Of a stretch of DNA of 64,000 nt, positions 45,486 to 55,352 are shown piece after piece. Positions within the stretch are counted from its first letter, which is position 1. Every line of letters starts with the position of its first letter. The notes under the pieces are model-generated. The model had not been told where the DNA came from and did not search any database. It saw only the letters and a list, made by a program, of their open reading frames with translations. This stretch comes from Lentilactobacillus fungorum (GTDB lineage Bacteria; Bacillota; Bacilli; Lactobacillales; Lactobacillaceae). The position numbers were made by a program, and so were the translations under genes. The stretch spans positions 1-64,000 of the forward strand of contig NZ_BNJR01000012.1 of the NCBI RefSeq assembly GCF_016860605.1. The letters run 5' to 3'.

Positions 45486-46262
45486 TTATTTAAAGTGATT
45501 CAAATCAATTTCTCGGAGCTTCTTTGGTCGTAAATAAAAGATCACTAAACCCAAAACGATGATAAAAATAATCAATGATCCTTCATCAATAATGGCGCCA
45601 CCAGTAGTGGCGGTCGTTTCAACCGTTGTCCCCGATTTTAACGATGCCAGATAATCCCACGCACCGTGCGCGAACATCGAAAGCAAAATTGTTCCAGAAC
45701 GGACATAGAAGGTAACCAGTAACAGGCCTAACATGATTGCAAATAAAATTTGGTTCATCGTTGTAGAAAACGACTGAAGGAAAAAGTTACTCCCATGCAT
45801 AAGACCGAATAGCAGTGATGAAATGATAACCGCGGCCCAGATTGTTTTGGCTTTGGAAAGATTTGGAAAGGATTGAAGGAGCTTTGCAAAAATAATCCCC
45901 CGAAATATATACTCTTCAAAAAAGCCGGCACCAACTCCTGCTGCAAGCCCTAGTGCAAATGTATGCGCTGAGTGTGGCTGAAACGAAAGGCCAATTACAT
46001 AAATGGCTAAAATAAGAAAGGGCAGACTAATTAAAGTAAGCTGGCTCAAGCCAACCTGCGGTGCAATCCGAATAGGCTGCTTAATCCAATAATAATTGAC
46101 CGCCCAAAATACTGGAATGATAATAATATATTGCACCACAATTTGTGGAATTTCTCCCATTCCGACAGCAATTTCAGCTTGATAAATCACAATCAATAAG
46201 ACCAAAACCGCCACAAATAGTGTGCCGACTTGCCAGAAATTCTGTTTTGCTGATGAATTCAA
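45486..46262 (-). CDS. CPBP-family intramembrane metalloprotease
   Basis: About 258 residues with about eight membrane segments. Motifs are EEYIFRGIIF (motif 1, EExxxR), FGLMHGSNFF (motif 2, FxxxH) and AHGAWDYL (motif 3). Bacterial CPBP proteins include CAAX-protease-like enzymes and bacteriocin self-immunity proteins. The start is uncertain: TTG at 46262 has AGAGGA at proper distance and gives MNSSAKQNFWQ, whereas ATG at 46298 or 46346 has no visible ribosome site. It is a single gene, ending at the shared terminator. Confidence 0.82.
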   Translation of the reverse strand: MNSSAKQNFWQVGTLFVAVLVLLIVIYQAEIAVGMGEIPQIVVQYIIIIPVFWAVNYYWIKQPIRIAPQVGLSQLTLISLPFLILAIYVIGLSFQPHSAHTFALGLAAGVGAGFFEEYIFRGIIFAKLLQSFPNLSKAKTIWAAVIISSLLFGLMHGSNFFLQSFSTTMNQILFAIMLGLLLVTFYVRSGTILLSMFAHGAWDYLASLKSGTTVETTATTGGAIIDEGSLIIFIIVLGLVIFYLRPKKLREIDLNHFK

Positions 46263-46387
46263 TTCAATCACATCCTCTAAAAAACGATAGTTAATCATGC
46301 AACTATTTCTAGCATCCACTGATGCCAATTCGGGAACAGAACTCATTATTGATAACTAATAATAAAATTGCAAGTAACTCGACCTAA

Positions 46388-46440
46388 AATTGGCTCCAGC
46401 AAGTAACCAAAACCAATCCGGTTACTCGCTGGAGCCAATT
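46388..46440. terminator. Hairpin between queG and the CPBP gene
   Basis: AATTGGCTCCAGCAAGTAACC pairs with GGTTACTCGCTGGAGCCAATT with one A/C mismatch. The minus-strand reading of 46441-46510 also carries GAIILAPHSIAMYLK-stop, which looks like the C-terminus of a lost glycosidase-type gene. Confidence 0.55.
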
Positions 46441-46597
46441 GTCAACAGCTCACCTTAAGGTACATTGCAATGCTGTGTGGAGCCAGAATGATGGCACCGT
46501 TATCGTTGCAATCTCCCTGCAAAGAGACAAATATCGTCTAAGTTCGTTTGCACCCAGAAAATGAATTCTCAATTCCAGCCACGTCTTTCTAGCTGAT

Positions 46598-47815
46598 TCA
46601 TTCAACAATTAGCCGATTAATCTTAGCAATTGCCTTTCGATATTCAGCCAAAATGTCATCGGTTTGCTGAGCCGCCATTTCTTGTCGAAGCTGGTTATCT
46701 AATTGATCCACAACCTTTTGATCATATTTTCGCACCACTTCACCAATCGCATACGCTGCCGTTGCCCGAATCATCGGCCGTGGATCTTCTTTCATGACCG
46801 CCAACAACTTAGGAGTCGCCGATTGATCACGCAAATTAGCCAGTGCAATGATCGCATTGCGCTGGAGGGGCTTTTTCCCCCGCCATGAGCCAGCCATTGC
46901 GCCAAACCGATCTTTGAACTCGCGGTTACTCATTGTCAGCATCGGTAATAATTCTGGCCGGACTTTTTCAGCATCCGGTTCCATTTCTGGATGCAAATGA
47001 AAATCTTTACCCTTGTTAAAGGGGCACACCTGTTGGCAAATATCACAGCCATAAATGACATTGCGAATCTTGGGGCGAAATTCCGCGTTCATCATGCCTT
47101 TGGTTTGGGTCTGATACGACAAACAGCGTTGCGCATTCATTCGGCCATCCCCCAGCAAGGCTTTGACGGGACAAGCGTCAATACATCGGGTACAGTCCCC
47201 ACACTGGCAAGGAATTGGTGAATCCGGGGCAATTTTTAAATTAGTGATAATTTCACCCAAGTAAACATAAGAGCCGTACTCCTGAGTGATCAAGAGGCCG
47301 TTTTTGCCAATAAAGCCCAAACCAGCCCGGTTAGCCACCGCGACGTCAACCAATTCACCAGTATCGACCATCGGTTTAAACCGGGCGTCATCGCTAGCTA
47401 TCGCTTGGATTTCGTCAATTAACCGGTTCATTTTTGCCCGCAGAACATGGTGATAGTCTTCGCCCCAAGATGCCCGGGCAAATTGACCCCGTTTAAATCT
47501 TGTTCGCGGCGGCCGGCTTTTTAAACGGCTCGGATAAGCCAAAGCGATGGCGATAATTGACTGGGGCTGGTCAAAAATCAGGCCTGGGTTGAGCCGTTCG
47601 TCAATGTTTGGGTGTTCGAAACCACTAGTATGGCCCGCCGCTTTTTGCGCCACTAAACTTTCTCGTAGCGATTCAAAATTATCGGCTGTCGTAAACCCAA
47701 TTTTATCAATCCCAATTCGCTGGCTGATCGTGATAATTTGTTGTTTAAGGTCTTCTGCACTTGAGATAGCGAATCGCCCCTCTCGTTTGATATACCTGAA
47801 TATTACCACAACCAT
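46598..47815 (-). CDS. queG: Epoxyqueuosine reductase
   Basis: About 405 residues. Two ferredoxin-type [4Fe-4S] motifs, CQCGDCTRCIDACP and CDICQQVCP, follow the cobalamin-binding domain (GIDKIGFTTADNF, DTGELVDVAVANRAGLGFIG). A C-terminal HEAT-like repeat region (KLLAVMKEDPRPMIRATAAY) follows, as in the longer Gram-positive QueG. It makes queuosine from epoxyqueuosine in tRNA. The start is uncertain: ATG at 47815 is taken; the frame continues to ATG 47899 without a ribosome site, and homologues usually begin near DLKQQI. It is divergent from the lipoprotein hydrolase gene. Confidence 0.92.
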   Translation of the reverse strand: MVVVIFRYIKREGRFAISSAEDLKQQIITISQRIGIDKIGFTTADNFESLRESLVAQKAAGHTSGFEHPNIDERLNPGLIFDQPQSIIAIALAYPSRLKSRPPRTRFKRGQFARASWGEDYHHVLRAKMNRLIDEIQAIASDDARFKPMVDTGELVDVAVANRAGLGFIGKNGLLITQEYGSYVYLGEIITNLKIAPDSPIPCQCGDCTRCIDACPVKALLGDGRMNAQRCLSYQTQTKGMMNAEFRPKIRNVIYGCDICQQVCPFNKGKDFHLHPEMEPDAEKVRPELLPMLTMSNREFKDRFGAMAGSWRGKKPLQRNAIIALANLRDQSATPKLLAVMKEDPRPMIRATAAYAIGEVVRKYDQKVVDQLDNQLRQEMAAQQTDDILAEYRKAIAKINRLIVE

Positions 47816-47911
47816 GTGATCACTGTCACAGCCCTTTTGCTTTTCTATTTGGTTAATCCGCTTATAATAACGGTCGTAGATAACACCAGCATCCAACATG
47901 AGGATTTTTAA

Positions 47912-48748
47912 ATGAAAACATTACGGCTTGTTTTAATCAGCTTACTTATCGCGCTGACTGGATTACTAAGCAGTTGCGCCACCAAATCAAGCGTTTCAAT
48001 TAACGCCAGCCAGTCGACGCCGACTTTGTTTTTTCACGGCTATGGCAGCAGCTACCACGCTGAAAACCACATGGTTCAAGCAGCGGTCAAGGCGGGCGTT
48101 ACCAAAGCAATCATTCGCGCAGACGTTTCTTCTACCGGCCGAGTGACGTTGATCGGCCGATTTTCCCCAACCGACCGCTATCCCATCGTTGAAGTCAATT
48201 ATTTGAACCCCCGTAACCCCAACTATCAAGCGGATGGGCAATGGGCCAAAAACGTGATCGTCAAACTGCAACGCCAGTACCATATCAAACGGTTTAATAC
48301 AGTCGCTCATTCGATGGGCAATATGGCCGTTGCTTACTACCTACTGGCAAATGCTAAAAACAAACAACTCCCCCGGCTGCAAAAACAGGTCACGATTGCC
48401 GGCCACTTCAACGGTATTTTAGGAATGGATGATCAACCCAACCGGATGAAATTAAGGGCCGACGGCGAACCCACCAAACTCAATCACCATTATCGAGAAC
48501 TATTAGCCCTCCGACATTTTAGTGCCTTAAAATCCTTACAGGTATTAAACATTTACGGCGATAAAAATGACGGCTCCCACTCGGATGGCGACGTTAGCAA
48601 CGCTTCTTCCAAATCACTTAGATACTTACTTCCTCAAGTAAAGTCCTATCAAGAACGACGAATTGTCGGCCCAAATGCCCAACATAGTAAGCTCCACGAT
48701 AATCCGCAGGTGAACAGACTGTTGATTCGATTTTTATGGGGAAAATAA
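47912..48748 (+). CDS. Lipoprotein alpha/beta hydrolase (DUF915 type)
   Basis: 278 residues. Signal peptide with lipobox LLSSC gives a lipid anchor at Cys 22. PTLFFHGYGSS, the nucleophile elbow AHSMGNMAVAYY, an Asp in IYGDKNDGSHSDGDV and a His in QHSKLHDNP form a serine-hydrolase triad. DUF915 proteins are common exported hydrolases in lactobacilli with unknown substrates. The ATG has GAGGAT. It is divergent from queG with a very short gap to its long frame, supporting the shorter queG start. Confidence 0.87.
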   Translation: MKTLRLVLISLLIALTGLLSSCATKSSVSINASQSTPTLFFHGYGSSYHAENHMVQAAVKAGVTKAIIRADVSSTGRVTLIGRFSPTDRYPIVEVNYLNPRNPNYQADGQWAKNVIVKLQRQYHIKRFNTVAHSMGNMAVAYYLLANAKNKQLPRLQKQVTIAGHFNGILGMDDQPNRMKLRADGEPTKLNHHYRELLALRHFSALKSLQVLNIYGDKNDGSHSDGDVSNASSKSLRYLLPQVKSYQERRIVGPNAQHSKLHDNPQVNRLLIRFLWGK

Positions 48749-48849
48749 AAAGTGCAAGCATCAGGCAGCTCACCAATTATTCCGAGTTTTGAAATAATTA
48801 GTCATTTAGAATCAACTTTAGACATACCAGACTTACTGACCCCGGCAAA

Positions 48850-50622
48850 TTATTTAACGAGTTCAACATAATTCCGGGTATACTTCACATGATATTGCCC
48901 ATATTTCCCCGTGATTTTGACATGGTTAAACTTGCCAGAACGGGTATGGAACTTCATCAAGATGTGATTTTTTGTCGGCCGTGATCTCAAGTTAATCACC
49001 ATTTTTCCTGAAAGATGCCCATTCCCCATCACGTTCAGTAACTGGTTGCCATCAAGTTGAAGCACGCCGTCTTTTCCTTGGGTGTAATTGCCATTCACAT
49101 TTACCGCCTTAGCGGCCAGCCGCAATGTACCATCAGCCAGTTTCAAGCTTCCAGAACCCAGTGCGTGCTGATTGGCAGCGGTAACTGTCCCCCGCCTGAT
49201 TAAGGTACCGCCCTTATATGAGTTGGCCCCTTCCAAAGTTAGCTTGCCAGTTCCCTTCTTAATCAGGCTACCAGAACCTGAAATCCGATTGCGCCAAATA
49301 TCGCTAGCATTAAATCCCCCTCGTTTGGCATCCATGTTAACCGTCGTATTGCCAAGCAGACTGCCAAAGCCAGCGCCTGCTTTAAACAAATCCAATCGGC
49401 CCCAGCCTTCAGGATCTTGGCCCATTGGATAACCCGATTTGAAGCCGGTTGTGTAAAGCACTTCGCGGCGTTGGGTCGCATTGAGATATGGGAACCGCGT
49501 TTGGAGTAACACTTCAGCCCCCTTTGGCACCCGCATCCTTTGAGTTGACGAAAAGATTGGCTTGTAACCATAGGTCATCCTGTATTCAAAGTTCTTCAAA
49601 TTGGTTTGGTAGTTCTTGTAGTCATCCTTTGATTTGGTGACTTTTGAATGTAGCAAAACACTTTGGGCATTTTGGTAAGCCTTCTTAGCAATCTCTTTGT
49701 TTTGTGGATTGTTCAAAACAGATGCCGCCACGGCGGTTCCAAGAATTCGGCCACCCATGACTGCTAGTGGCGAATGCCTCCCTACTAGAATACGGTCATA
49801 GCCAACCTCAGAGGAGCGGGTAACGAGTTGTTGAAAGCGTTCGGGAAAGGCGTAAGCCATCGATAACCCAGTTTCCCACGCTTGGGTGGTATGGCCGCTC
49901 GGAAAATCATAGTCGTCTTGTGGCGTCGCGTCAAAGGCAGCTTTTAAATATGGATTGACCTGTACCCGTGGATCTTGCCGGAACGGTCGAATGTATTTGT
50001 AATACTTTTTGGCGTTTCCAGATGAGGAGTAGTACCAAAGTGCCGTGGTGTCAACTAAATTAACCATATCACCAAGTTGCGATTTTTCATCCGCCCAGAC
50101 AATCCCCGACGATGGATCATCCTTCGTATCGGCAGGCAATTCACTGGTTGGTAAATTATAAAATAGCGTCTTTGCGTTGGCATCCTCGATGAAAGGTTCG
50201 GCATAGCCCCCCAGCCCACGAATCATATCATAGGGACTGTCCTGGCGATCGGTGATGTATGAGCGAAGTTGTTCTGCTGACGTGAGATTTTTGGAAATGT
50301 TGATTGATTTATCAATATTTTCTTGGAGAATCTGGGGGTTCAACTTGGTACCGTCTGACCGCCAATATTTGGCGAAGGTATTGGTGAATAGTGCAGTAGC
50401 GGGGTTGCTTTCCGGCGTGGTATTTTCTTTGCGGTTTAGTAAGTATTGGTCCACGTAGTAGCCATAATCAGCCTTATGAGGTGCTAAGAGTTTTTCAATC
50501 TTTGCTTGAGATTGCGTTTTGGCTTGCGTGGTGTCTTGATTGGTTAGTAGTACTGAGCTAGATATAACGAAGGTGAAAGAACTGAGTATTAGGTTTACTA
50601 ACAACGCGTGTTTATTGCGCAT
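48850..50622 (-). CDS. Secreted PAP2 phosphatase with autotransporter-type beta repeats
   Basis: 590 residues from ATG 50622 (GGGAGGGG upstream), with a signal peptide of about 35 residues. The PAP2/class A acid phosphatase motifs are KYYKYIRPFRQ, PSGHTTQAW and SEVGYDRILVGRHSPLAVMGG, so phosphate transfer chemistry is likely intact. The C-terminus (about 425-530) has GTGKLTLEGANSYKGGTLI and GTVTAANQHALGSGSLKLA, the passenger beta-strand repeat (PATR) usually found in Gram-negative autotransporters. No LPXTG is seen; a basic tail HVKYTRNYVELVK ends the protein. It may be released or bound to the wall through the repeats. Confidence 0.85.
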   Translation of the reverse strand: MRNKHALLVNLILSSFTFVISSSVLLTNQDTTQAKTQSQAKIEKLLAPHKADYGYYVDQYLLNRKENTTPESNPATALFTNTFAKYWRSDGTKLNPQILQENIDKSINISKNLTSAEQLRSYITDRQDSPYDMIRGLGGYAEPFIEDANAKTLFYNLPTSELPADTKDDPSSGIVWADEKSQLGDMVNLVDTTALWYYSSSGNAKKYYKYIRPFRQDPRVQVNPYLKAAFDATPQDDYDFPSGHTTQAWETGLSMAYAFPERFQQLVTRSSEVGYDRILVGRHSPLAVMGGRILGTAVAASVLNNPQNKEIAKKAYQNAQSVLLHSKVTKSKDDYKNYQTNLKNFEYRMTYGYKPIFSSTQRMRVPKGAEVLLQTRFPYLNATQRREVLYTTGFKSGYPMGQDPEGWGRLDLFKAGAGFGSLLGNTTVNMDAKRGGFNASDIWRNRISGSGSLIKKGTGKLTLEGANSYKGGTLIRRGTVTAANQHALGSGSLKLADGTLRLAAKAVNVNGNYTQGKDGVLQLDGNQLLNVMGNGHLSGKMVINLRSRPTKNHILMKFHTRSGKFNHVKITGKYGQYHVKYTRNYVELVK

Positions 50623-50897
50623 AAAATTACCCCTCCCAATGTATGATGTGTGGAACACAAGATTCCCACATGATTTAAGATACATTGAGAGGGTAAATTT
50701 TTTGTTTATAGATGGTAAAGACTAGGTAAAATTCAATGATTGAATCATCATACTTTAATATTTACAAACAGACTCATAATGCGAAACCCGAAGAAGCCCG
50801 AATGTCATTCATCCTATTTAGTGTTTAGAACATTTCAGTAAGCAGTCCATGGATTGGCTCTCTAAAGAATTGAAAACATCCGGGTTGTTTCTAACAA

Positions 50898-52085
50898 TTA
50901 CCGTTCCGCTGTCTTCGAGACATTCCGGCTTTTATCAGCCACCATCTGCTTAATTGCCTTCATTGCGGCCGCTAACGCTTCATCGCTGGCCGCATAACTA
51001 ATCCGAATGTAGTCGTTATCACCAAACGGATCACCTGGCATCAAGCCGATGTGATATTCTTTGGCCAACGTTTTCACAAACTGCCAACTGTCCATGTGTA
51101 AGGCTGCTGGAATCTTGGCGAAGACGTAGAAGGCCCCACCTGGATGAACAACGTCAAAACCGGCCGCCGTCATATGGGTTACCACATAGTCGCGCCGTTT
51201 TTGATATTCGGCCTTCATCACCGCGGCATCGTTTTGGCCATGGGTTAAAGCTTCAACGGCGGCATATTGAACCAATGAAGCGGCTGCCGTGACGGTATAT
51301 TGATGGGTTTTAGCGATTTCATCAATAAAAGGATGCGGGCCAAACACGAGTCCCAGTCGCCAGCCAGTCATTGCATGTGATTTTGATAACCCATTTGTAA
51401 TGATCGTCTGTTCTGGCAAATACTTTGAAATGGTGTAGTGATCCTGTCCATAAGTTAATTCACCATAGATCTCATCACTGATTACCCAAATATGGTTGTC
51501 CTTTAATACCGGTGCCAAAGCCGCAATCTGATCCTGCGTATAAGCAACCCCGGTTGGATTATTCGGGTCAGTCAAAATCAGGCCACGAATAGTTGATTCC
51601 GGATGATCGGCAATCGCCTTTTGTACCTTTTCGGGGGTTAAGACGAAGCCAGAGTCACTGGTATCAATAAAAATCGGTTTAAGTTGATTCAACGTTAATA
51701 ACGCTCCATAAAGCGGATAAGCCGGTGTTGGAATAATGACCGCATCGCCTGGCTTAAACAACGTTTTGACCGTTGACGCTAATGCTTCAGTTGCCCCCAC
51801 GGAAACGACAATTTCATCAGCCGAATAGTGATAACCAAACTTATCACGATAATAAGTTGAAGCCGCTTGTCGCAACTCCTCAAATCCCCAGTAATAGGGA
51901 TAATGTGAGCAATTGGTCGTGATCGCTTTCACCGCGGCTGCTTTAATATGTTCCGGCACGTCAAAGTTGGGCTCACCTAAGGTCAACTTGATGATATCCG
52001 GATCAACACTAATATCATGATCAAACTTTCGCATAGCAGACGGTTTAACGTGTAAGACGCTTGGATTAATATTGTCTAATTCCAT
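50898..52085 (-). CDS. Class I/II PLP aminotransferase (PatA-type)
   Basis: 395 residues. LGEPNFDVPEHIKAAA, GATEALASTVKTLFKPGD, DPNNPTGVAY, SDEIYGELTYG and the PLP lysine in TNGLSKSHAMTGWRLG are aspartate aminotransferase fold I signatures. In lactobacilli such proteins are annotated PatA or aromatic/aspartate aminotransferase; the substrate is not decided by sequence. It has a long AT-rich upstream region (52086-52345) and no obvious partner. Confidence 0.9.
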   Translation of the reverse strand: MELDNINPSVLHVKPSAMRKFDHDISVDPDIIKLTLGEPNFDVPEHIKAAAVKAITTNCSHYPYYWGFEELRQAASTYYRDKFGYHYSADEIVVSVGATEALASTVKTLFKPGDAVIIPTPAYPLYGALLTLNQLKPIFIDTSDSGFVLTPEKVQKAIADHPESTIRGLILTDPNNPTGVAYTQDQIAALAPVLKDNHIWVISDEIYGELTYGQDHYTISKYLPEQTIITNGLSKSHAMTGWRLGLVFGPHPFIDEIAKTHQYTVTAAASLVQYAAVEALTHGQNDAAVMKAEYQKRRDYVVTHMTAAGFDVVHPGGAFYVFAKIPAALHMDSWQFVKTLAKEYHIGLMPGDPFGDNDYIRISYAASDEALAAAMKAIKQMVADKSRNVSKTAER

Positions 52086-52345
52086 ATAATAGTCCCTCCG
52101 CGGAGTACAAATTTGATACTGTCAATAAGTAACATTCATCACAAATTTCCAGTAAAGATTATGATTAATCATATATCATATTTGTAAGAAGTCAATGAGA
52201 ATCAGAATGATATTTGCATAAAAATAATATTATGTATGGAAAAATGTCCTTAAATCAGCAATTTATCATTAAAAATAGGTTATAAATTCACATTCAAATC
52301 ACATCTAAAATCACAAGATCATTTTAAAGTCCGCTCTCAACGTTT

Positions 52346-52996
52346 CTATTTTGAAGAATTCCCTGAGAAAGTTGCAACGCTGAGCTGATTGCCACGATAC
52401 GTTGCCCAATAAACGTCTTTAACATCGTGAATCCCTTGTTTTTCCAGTTCCCGTTTTAACCAACTATCGTCTTTCTCCATGATATCCAATACATCGGGAT
52501 CCACCTGGCCGTCAACAATAACCGGATAACGGATGCTGCCTTCCCCACGATTTAAGACGGTTAGCGACCCATTTTGTTCAACAATCGCCCGCTTAACTTG
52601 GCTCAAATCATAGACGCCAGCGGTTCGCAATTTAAAGTCAACATCCTTTGCAGATAAGTTGGCCTTTAAGCAATTTTCGACTAGTATTTCACCATTTCGA
52701 ACAATCGTAATCGGCTCGCCCTCGATAAATTTGCCAAACCAATGAATATGCGTCTTCAAATAACGTGTCACCATGATTAGTAACGCCCACAAAAGTAAAA
52801 TGACCAGAAATTGAGCCATTGTGATTGCTGGATTATAAATCACCCCGCCAATAATGCCACCGAGGACATAGTTTTGCAGCTGATCCATCGCCGAAGTTGG
52901 TGCTAAATTGCCTTTACCAGTAACATTAATCAACACTGTAATGAATAAAAAACCAACGATTAACTTTAGTAACACGTCAGTATAGGTAAACATCAA
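52346..52996 (-). CDS. DUF421 family membrane protein
   Basis: 216 residues. Three N-terminal membrane helices (about 8-75) precede a soluble domain with EGEPITIVRNGEILVENCLK and VEQNGSLTVLNRG, typical of the YetF/YdfS DUF421 fold. The role is unsettled; homologues are often linked to spore or stress functions. It overlaps the upstream DUF3290 gene by 4 nt, a pairing conserved in lactic acid bacteria, so both proteins likely act together. Confidence 0.9.
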   Translation of the reverse strand: MMFTYTDVLLKLIVGFLFITVLINVTGKGNLAPTSAMDQLQNYVLGGIIGGVIYNPAITMAQFLVILLLWALLIMVTRYLKTHIHWFGKFIEGEPITIVRNGEILVENCLKANLSAKDVDFKLRTAGVYDLSQVKRAIVEQNGSLTVLNRGEGSIRYPVIVDGQVDPDVLDIMEKDDSWLKRELEKQGIHDVKDVYWATYRGNQLSVATFSGNSSK

Positions 52997-53445
52997 AATC
53001 CCCCCTTAATGGTAACCTTGCTTGGATCATGCAAGCTGACTTTTTCCAAGATAAACTGAGTCCCATCGGCATTATAATCAATTCGGTAGAAGCCTTTAGG
53101 CGTCCTAATCATTAAGTTGGCATTTTGACTGGTCGAATTAATGCTAACCCGTCTTGGCGCGACTTTAAGCCGGGCTGCCGATTCTTTGACCACCGCCGTG
53201 ATTTGACCGGTCTGCTTGGTAGCCGACTGCATCGCGCTAAAGTCATTATATTGCATCGCTAAGATCAACAGTAGAAGCGTGCCAACAATAATACTTAGAT
53301 CCTTATATTTAACGTCTAATTGGTTTCGGAGATAGTGAATCATAAAAATCATAAAAACAATCACGAGAATACTGATAATGATGACCCGGGCGTATTGCCA
53401 ATTTCCTTGAGACGTGTGTAGGTAATTATAGGTATAAAATGTCAT
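52993..53445 (-). CDS. DUF3290 family membrane protein
   Basis: 150 residues. Two membrane helices (about 20-38 and 50-65) precede an extracellular or cytosolic domain ending FYRIDYNADGTQFILEKVSL. DUF3290 occurs almost only next to DUF421. The start ATG has GGGGAT, and the end overlaps DUF421 (ATGA). It is 26 nt behind the GDPD gene, suggesting a three-gene operon concerned with the envelope. Confidence 0.88.
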   Translation of the reverse strand: MTFYTYNYLHTSQGNWQYARVIIISILVIVFMIFMIHYLRNQLDVKYKDLSIIVGTLLLLILAMQYNDFSAMQSATKQTGQITAVVKESAARLKVAPRRVSINSTSQNANLMIRTPKGFYRIDYNADGTQFILEKVSLHDPSKVTIKGGF

Positions 53446-53471
53446 GTTATTTTCATCCCCACTTGTTGATT

Positions 53472-55265
53472 TTAATTCGGGCTCTCCTCTGCCAATTCAT
53501 TTGAATAAATCAGCAACCGTTGGGCATAACTTGGATGGTCAAAGTTTTCATTTACAACCGCTTTGAGCTGAGTCAAATCATCGGTAATAATGCCATCTAC
53601 ATTAATGAACAGCATCCGAACCATATCATCTTGGTCGTCAACGGTCCAAGCATCAACCTGCTGATGACGGCTATGGGCTTGGTCAACGAATTGTTCATTG
53701 AGCGTAGTTTCTTCCACCGTGTAAGCATTGGCTTTAGTTTCTGGAAACGAAAAGTTATACGGCAAAATATAGCTGACAAACAGCTTAGGAGCCCGTTTCT
53801 TAAGCCCACTAACCACGTGGTAATCCAATGAGTGAATCCGGTCATGATCGGCAAGCAGGCGTCTTTCGTAGCGGTGAATAAACAGTGAAAGCATATTATG
53901 ACTGTCGTGGCTGGTGGTTTTTATCTCTACCAATAACTTTTGGTGATCCCGTTCGGCGGCGCTTAAATAGTCGTCAAAACTGGCAACGTGAGCTGAATGC
54001 CCATTTTCATGAACTACCAGTCGTTTGAGCTGAGTTAACGTTAACTGATACGGGGCCGCGTCAACGCCGGCTAACTTTTCCAAATTTTCATCATGCATAA
54101 CGACAAACTGATGGTCCTTTGTTTCATGGATATCCATCTCAACGTAGTCCGGCCTTTCTCGGCTAGTTTTATTTAACGCGGGAATCGTATTTTGAACGCC
54201 ATTGCCATCATCGACGCCGCGATGTGAAATCATCAGCGGCTTGTCTAATAAGCTGCCTTGCAGATAAACAACGTTAAACACCGCGGTGCCCGCTAAGAAT
54301 AGTAGAATCAAAGTTGTCGCCATCACGCGGCGACTGATTTTTTGGCGATGGGATAAGCCAATTCGTTGCGGTCGGCTGGGGTGTTCTCGATTCAAAGCGA
54401 CTGACGTTAACATTAAAATGAATACAACGACACTAAACGCGGCAACCAACCGCTGCCAAATCGTTAACACGCCCATGTTAATAACAGCCCCAGTAAGGGC
54501 TATTTCTTTTGACTGTTTATCTAGAAAAGTCTGAATCAAGTATAGGCCATACGAAAGTAGCACTGTTGACAACAAGTTGATCGCCCCTAAAACCAGCAAG
54601 CGCCAAAAATACTGCCAAGATTTTCGTCGAGTCATTTGCCAGCTTTTCTTCGCTGCCGCAAAGCCGGTTTGGCCACTTAAAATCATTAATGGCAAAACTT
54701 GGATTAATCGAATGCCTAAGTAATACGCAATCACTGCTAGTAGCCCCAACAGCCCCGCAATCCAGAGGTTTTGTTCCAAATCGTTGAGAATAAAAATCGG
54801 AATCGACACTTTCGCTAACAATGGTGAATTTAGGTAAGCAAAGGAAAACGGTAGAATTAAAATGAAATAGCCTAAGAAAAAAAGAAAGCTGCCAACCCGA
54901 AGGCGAAACAGATTGCGAATCGCATCCCCCGCCACCTGCCAAAGGCTGCGATTTTGATGCCAAGCAATGTTATCAATACCATAAAGTAAAAACGCAAACT
55001 GCCAGAAAACCAATGCCAAAAGTACCAATAATAGGCCAATCAGCTCAATAACCGCCAATGGTTTTTGCGTAAGCAGCCAACTGACATTGGTATAAGAAAG
55101 ATAGGGCACTTGATTTGTGCGCAAAATAAGCCCAGTTGCATACTCTAGCAGCGGCACGATTAGACCACTTAAGATCACGTTCATGATAATAACCAAAGTT
55201 ACGTATGCGCCCCAGCTTTTAAAGAATCCCCGAATCGATTGCCGTAGCATTGGCTTGCCGATCAT
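53472..55265 (-). CDS. Membrane glycerophosphodiester phosphodiesterase (GDPD)
   Basis: About 597 residues. The N-terminal about 310 residues hold eight or so membrane helices (YciC-like), followed by a GDPD domain: LMISHRGVDDGNGVQNTIPA, EMDIHETKDHQFVVMHDENL, VEIKTTSHDS and AWTVDDQDDMVRM. HRG, ExD and HD motifs are complete, so it should hydrolyse glycerophosphodiesters, perhaps lipoteichoic-acid or lipid-derived. ATG 55265 is 9 nt from AAGGGGG; ATG 55274 is too close to it. It heads a run with DUF3290 and DUF421. Confidence 0.9.
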   Translation of the reverse strand: MIGKPMLRQSIRGFFKSWGAYVTLVIIMNVILSGLIVPLLEYATGLILRTNQVPYLSYTNVSWLLTQKPLAVIELIGLLLVLLALVFWQFAFLLYGIDNIAWHQNRSLWQVAGDAIRNLFRLRVGSFLFFLGYFILILPFSFAYLNSPLLAKVSIPIFILNDLEQNLWIAGLLGLLAVIAYYLGIRLIQVLPLMILSGQTGFAAAKKSWQMTRRKSWQYFWRLLVLGAINLLSTVLLSYGLYLIQTFLDKQSKEIALTGAVINMGVLTIWQRLVAAFSVVVFILMLTSVALNREHPSRPQRIGLSHRQKISRRVMATTLILLFLAGTAVFNVVYLQGSLLDKPLMISHRGVDDGNGVQNTIPALNKTSRERPDYVEMDIHETKDHQFVVMHDENLEKLAGVDAAPYQLTLTQLKRLVVHENGHSAHVASFDDYLSAAERDHQKLLVEIKTTSHDSHNMLSLFIHRYERRLLADHDRIHSLDYHVVSGLKKRAPKLFVSYILPYNFSFPETKANAYTVEETTLNEQFVDQAHSRHQQVDAWTVDDQDDMVRMLFINVDGIITDDLTQLKAVVNENFDHPSYAQRLLIYSNELAEESPN

Positions 55266-55352
55266 CACTGTCATCCCCCTTTTGAACTAAATGAGCATTT
55301 TTATCATAACATAGTCATTGCTAATTGAATGACAAGACGATAGACCGGGTCT

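Noticed and set aside
54517-54963. 148-codon frame overlapping the GDPD membrane domain
   Set aside because: Same-strand shadow of the GDPD gene; the residues look random and the GDPD frame gives clear helices.
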